A model generated the notes under the pieces. That model saw nothing but the letters and a program-made list of their open reading frames with translations. It did no database searches and was not told the origin of the DNA. From positions 434,001 to 498,000 of the forward strand of contig NZ_JAFVME010000005.1 of NCBI RefSeq assembly GCF_018492665.1: DNA of 64,000 bases, in the 5' to 3' direction. The DNA comes from Pedobacter sp. B4-66 (GTDB taxonomy: Bacteria; Bacteroidota; Bacteroidia; Sphingobacteriales; Sphingobacteriaceae). Numbering within the stretch: the stretch's first letter is position 1; every line of letters begins with the position of its first letter. Of the stretch, positions 62,656 through 64,000 are shown piece after piece. The translations under genes were made by a program, and so were the position numbers.

Positions 62656-63846
62656 ATGGGAAAACAGAAATATTACGACACGGCAGTTAAGCCGGAACGG
62701 GCGGTACTTGTAGGAGTAATCAGACCCGGTGAAAAGCCAGAGGAAACCCGGGAATACCTGGATGAGCTTGCTTTTCTTGTAGATACGGCGGGTGGTATTG
62801 TGGAACGTGAGTTTACACAGAAGATGCTTAAGCCTGACCGTGGAACTTTTGTAGGGACAGGGAAATTAGAAGAAATACAGGCTTATGTAAAGTCTGAAGA
62901 GATTGATATGGTTGTTTTTGATGATGAACTTTCACCATCACAACTAAGAAATATAGAACGGGAACTACAGGTTAAAATATTAGACCGCAGTAACCTGATC
63001 CTTGATATTTTTGCCAGCAGGGCACAAACTGCACAAGCTAAAACTCAGGTTGAGCTTGCACAATTACAATACTTATTGCCTCGACTTACCCGTTTATGGA
63101 CTCACTTAGAGCGCCAAAAAGGTGGTATTGGTATGAGGGGGCCGGGTGAAACTCAAATTGAGAGTGATAGAAGGATGATTCTTGAAAAGATTTCCCTTTT
63201 AAAAACCAGATTGGGTTTGATTGATAAGCAGAACGAAACGCAAAGGAAGAATCGCGGACAGCTGATACGTGTTGCTCTTGTTGGATATACCAATGTAGGG
63301 AAATCTACGATTATGAACATGCTTTCTAAATCTGAAGTGTTTGCGGAGAATAAACTATTTGCAACCCTAGATACCACGGTAAGAAAGGTTGTTATTGAAA
63401 ATCTGCCATTTTTACTGTCAGATACTGTAGGGTTTATCAGGAAATTGCCTCACCATTTAGTAGAATGTTTTAAATCGACGTTAGATGAGGTACGTGAAGC
63501 CGATGTATTGATTCACGTTGTAGACGTTTCTCATGCTAATTTTGAGGATCAGATCAATGTGGTAAATGAAACCTTAAAAGATCTTGGGGCAAGAGATAAG
63601 GAGACAATCATGGTATTCAATAAAATGGATGCTTACGTGAGCCCAGAACCTGATCATGAAGAAGAGGAGAGAGCGGTGCTTACACTTGATGATTTTAAAC
63701 GTAGCTGGATGGCAAATCATAATGCCCCATCTATATTTATATCAGCCCTGCACAAAGAGAATTTAGAGGAGTTTAAGCAATTATTATATGAGAAAGTCGT
63801 GGCTTTACATACCGAGCGCTATCCTTATGATAAGTTGTTGTATTAA
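62656..63846 (+). CDS. hflX: HflX-family ribosome-associated GTPase
   Basis: This 396-residue protein has the HflX N-terminal domain (FVGTGKLEEIQAYV, VFDDELSPSQLRNIE), a linker helix region (LAQLQYLLPRLTRLWTHLERQ, GGIGMRGPGETQIESDRR) and a GTPase domain. G1 is GYTNVGKST near residue 212, then DTTVRKV, G3 in LSDTVGFIRKLPHHLVE and G4 in FNKMD. HflX splits or rescues stalled 70S ribosomes under stress. It follows trpC but has its own promoter. Confidence 0.95.
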   Translation: MGKQKYYDTAVKPERAVLVGVIRPGEKPEETREYLDELAFLVDTAGGIVEREFTQKMLKPDRGTFVGTGKLEEIQAYVKSEEIDMVVFDDELSPSQLRNIERELQVKILDRSNLILDIFASRAQTAQAKTQVELAQLQYLLPRLTRLWTHLERQKGGIGMRGPGETQIESDRRMILEKISLLKTRLGLIDKQNETQRKNRGQLIRVALVGYTNVGKSTIMNMLSKSEVFAENKLFATLDTTVRKVVIENLPFLLSDTVGFIRKLPHHLVECFKSTLDEVREADVLIHVVDVSHANFEDQINVVNETLKDLGARDKETIMVFNKMDAYVSPEPDHEEEERAVLTLDDFKRSWMANHNAPSIFISALHKENLEEFKQLLYEKVVALHTERYPYDKLLY

Positions 63847-63877
63847 TTAATGCCGTTAAAGAAGAAAGAGAAAAATT

Positions 63878-64000
63878 ATGGAAAGTAAACGTCAACAGAA
63901 ATTTGCCGGGGTGATACAAGAGGAATTAGCTGCTATTTTTCAGCGTGAAGGTTCTGCATATTTGCCTAATACACTGGTTACTATAACTAAGGTGCGCGTT
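63878..64000 (+). CDS. rbfA: 30S ribosome-binding factor, 3' end cut by window
   Basis: The first 41 codons of RbfA are visible from the ATG at 63878. The sequence MESKRQQKFAGVIQEELAAI with FQREGSAYLPNTLVTITKVRV matches the start of the KH-like RbfA domain, which helps mature 16S rRNA 5' ends. It lies 31 bases after hflX on the same strand, so it is probably co-transcribed. The rest lies outside the window. Confidence 0.85.
   Translation, partial: MESKRQQKFAGVIQEELAAIFQREGSAYLPNTLVTITKVRV

Overview
The window reads as chromosomal DNA of a Bacteroidota bacterium, most likely a member of the Sphingobacteriaceae close to Pedobacter. The evidence is low GC content, three SusC/SusD pairs, many short SusD-type lipoprotein signals, an ECF sigma/FecR/STN-SusC cassette, Bacteroidota-type promoters (TTG or TTTG, about 19 bases, TAnnTTTG), and families common in that clade (FAS1, DUF1735, DUF4983-type, PorT-like barrels, GH92, AddAB). 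The genus is inferred from gene content only. I see no insertion sequence, prophage, rRNA or CRISPR array.

Region 1 (1-17567) is one long plus-strand operon that enters from the left edge. It has SusC (partial)-SusD-FAS1/CBM6-DUF5007-like, then a second SusC-SusD-FAS1, then four lipoproteins: IPT/delta-60 propeller, degenerate phosphodiesterase-LamG, DUF1735-discoidin and PKD-discoidin. It encodes no recognisable glycoside hydrolase. It ends at a hairpin shared with a convergent GH29 fucosidase.

Region 2 (17580-26258) holds the fucosidase, glpK-glpF with a perfect 22-bp palindrome upstream, two paralogous beta-barrel proteins, a secreted GH3 enzyme and a thioredoxin-like protein. Region 3 (26388-36613) is housekeeping: addA-addB, pdhB, tex and an Lrp/AsnC regulator.

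Region 4 (36687-37137) is the most unusual part. Two tandem tRNA-like genes have a leucine-tRNA-type body, a GUC anticodon position, G73 and very long structured variable regions (39 and 73 nt). They sit behind a good promoter and before a terminator.

Region 5 (37223-49297) has a translationally coupled pair of amidohydrolase-family genes in which two of three modules lack the metal ligands, then a GH92 mannosidase, an O-methyltransferase, a HAD hydrolase, a DUF2807 protein, a collagen-like lipoprotein, ppnP, an MFS transporter and a DeoR-type regulator. Region 6 (49685-56398) is a sigma/anti-sigma-controlled SusC/SusD locus, again without enzymes. Region 7 (56404-64000) has small envelope proteins, then trpE-trpG-trpC preceded by an unannotated leader peptide with Trp-Gln-Trp and a terminator (a trp attenuator). 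trpD is absent between trpG and trpC. hflX and the start of rbfA follow.
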